NCBI GenBank assembly: GCA_963722575.1
Contig: CAVRNR010000003.1
Coordinates: 186,001-250,000 of the forward strand
Source: Fen-178 sp963722575
Lineage (GTDB): Bacteria > Acidobacteriota > Terriglobia > Bryobacterales > Bryobacteraceae
Length of the DNA: 64,000 nucleotides
Reading direction: 5' to 3'
Shown here: piece by piece, positions 63,393 to 64,000 of the stretch
Layout: every line of letters begins with the position of its first letter
How positions within the stretch are numbered: position 1 is the first letter of the stretch
The notes under the pieces: model-generated
Seen by the model: the letters and a program-made list of their open reading frames with translations, nothing else
Told to the model about the DNA's origin: nothing
Databases searched by the model: none
Program-made: the position numbers and the translations under genes

Positions 63393-64000
63393 CTAAGCCA
63401 GAATGCCTTCAATCTCTTCATAGATCTCCTGGTCTTCGAATAAATTTTGCCGGATGGAGCCGGACGGGCAGGCAGCCACGCATGTGCCGCAGCCCTTGCA
63501 AAGAACTTCGTTGATGCGCGCCTTCTTTTCCTCCAGAAAAGCGATGGCGCTGTACGGACAGAGCGGAATGCAGGTTTTGCAGCCGGAGCAGGCCTCCGGC
63601 ACAACGTAGGCGGTGTTCGGTTCCAGCTCCACGACGCCCGCGTCGATGAGGGCCAGCGCCTGCGCCGCCGCCGCCCCGGACTGCGCGACGGTGTCGGGGA
63701 TGTCCTTGGGACCCTGGCAGCATCCCGCGATGTAGATGCCGTCCGCAAAGGTGCTGACCGGCGCCAGCTTGGGGTGGCGCTCCAGAAAAAAACCGTCGGC
63801 GGAGCAGCCGATGTTGAACAGCCGGCGCACTTCGTTGGAATCGGCGCGCGGCTCGAGACCCGCCGACAGCACCAGCATATCCACTGGAATCTTGCGGATC
63901 ATGCCCAGCAGCGTGTCCTCCGCCTGGAGAATCAGGCGGCCGCCGCCGTTCCCCTCGGGATAGACGTCGGCCACCTTCCCGCGGATGAAGTTGACGCCCT
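63393..64000 (-). CDS. Second HdrA-like flavoprotein (N-terminus outside window)
   Basis: The minus-strand frame is open from 63393 to the window edge. The visible C-terminal part (about 200 residues) has GVNFIRGKVADV, IPVDMLVLSAGLEPRADS, GIYIAGCCQGPKDIPDTVAQSGAAAA, then CSGCKTCIPLCPYSAI and CKGCGTCVAACPSGSI. It is close in sequence to the end of HdrA at 59927-61921, clearly a paralogue. Its start and any extra N-terminal domain are not visible. Confidence 0.9.
   Translation of the reverse strand, partial: GVNFIRGKVADVYPEGNGGGRLILQAEDTLLGMIRKIPVDMLVLSAGLEPRADSNEVRRLFNIGCSADGFFLERHPKLAPVSTFADGIYIAGCCQGPKDIPDTVAQSGAAAAQALALIDAGVVELEPNTAYVVPEACSGCKTCIPLCPYSAIAFLEEKKARINEVLCKGCGTCVAACPSGSIRQNLFEDQEIYEEIEGILA

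Overview
The window is GC-rich DNA with dense coding on both strands. It most likely comes from an acidobacterium of the Bryobacterales / 'Candidatus Solibacter' type. This is an inference from the gene types: an Oar-like TonB receptor with a carboxypeptidase-regulatory N-terminus, the hopanoid genes hpnI and hpnJ, a UPF0182 protein, DUF4159 and PEGA proteins, and many exported acidobacterial-style hypotheticals. No rRNA gene is present to fix the taxonomy.

Layout. 1-7.8 kb: a partial TolC-type efflux protein, an exported unknown, a Tat-exported aldo/keto reductase, a HicBA toxin-antitoxin pair, two unknown membrane or exported proteins and an S41 peptidase. 7.8-9.8 kb: an IS1634-type insertion sequence. 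9.8-17.8 kb: an orphan RHH protein, adenylate kinase, a tightly overlapped hopanoid-decoration operon (hpnJ, two small DMT-type membrane proteins, hpnI), an exported unknown and a large UPF0182 membrane protein. 17.8-20.7 kb: a cluster of intact and decayed toxin-antitoxin modules (DUF433/DUF5615, BrnTA, PIN/Phd, a TumA-like remnant), then an elongator tRNA-Met. 20.9-28.2 kb: hflX-hfq, a TMTC-like TPR membrane protein and an Oar-like receptor. 28.7-38.9 kb: a glycosidase, a DksA-type protein, etfBA, acpP-fabF, a Gly/Tyr-rich surface protein, DUF4159 and DUF2007 proteins, a YtxH protein and a PruA-type aldehyde dehydrogenase. 39-49.7 kb: GlgX, a frameshifted outer-membrane barrel, a metallo-beta-lactamase-fold protein, UvrC, an enolase-superfamily enzyme and a phosphoesterase. 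49.7-53.6 kb: a complex II operon in the order A-C-D-B plus an ACT-domain protein. 54.5-55.3 kb: a cytidylate-kinase-like/BON gene broken at a C7 run. 55.5-64 kb: a tetrahaem cytochrome c, then a minus-strand operon transcribed hdrA2-hdrC-hdrB-hdrA-mvhD-small subunit-large subunit-protease. This encodes a [NiFe]-hydrogenase/heterodisulfide-reductase-type complex that could bifurcate electrons.

The most unusual structure is repeated three times: accessory cargo sits between an intact gene and a second, partial copy of that gene's 3' end in the same orientation. The hosts are the aldo/keto reductase/S41 junction, the UPF0182 gene and the hydrogenase protease gene. The cargo is toxin-antitoxin genes in two cases and a cytochrome in the third. 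There are also several dispersed short repeats: an 18-20 bp GGGCCC-cored element that enters coding genes in frame, long perfect palindromes with a GACAGACG core, and tandem 3-nt-loop hairpins bounded by GTGGGGCAG. Three genes (brnT, the outer-membrane barrel, the kinase/BON gene) carry a single frameshift each, which could be real decay or assembly error.
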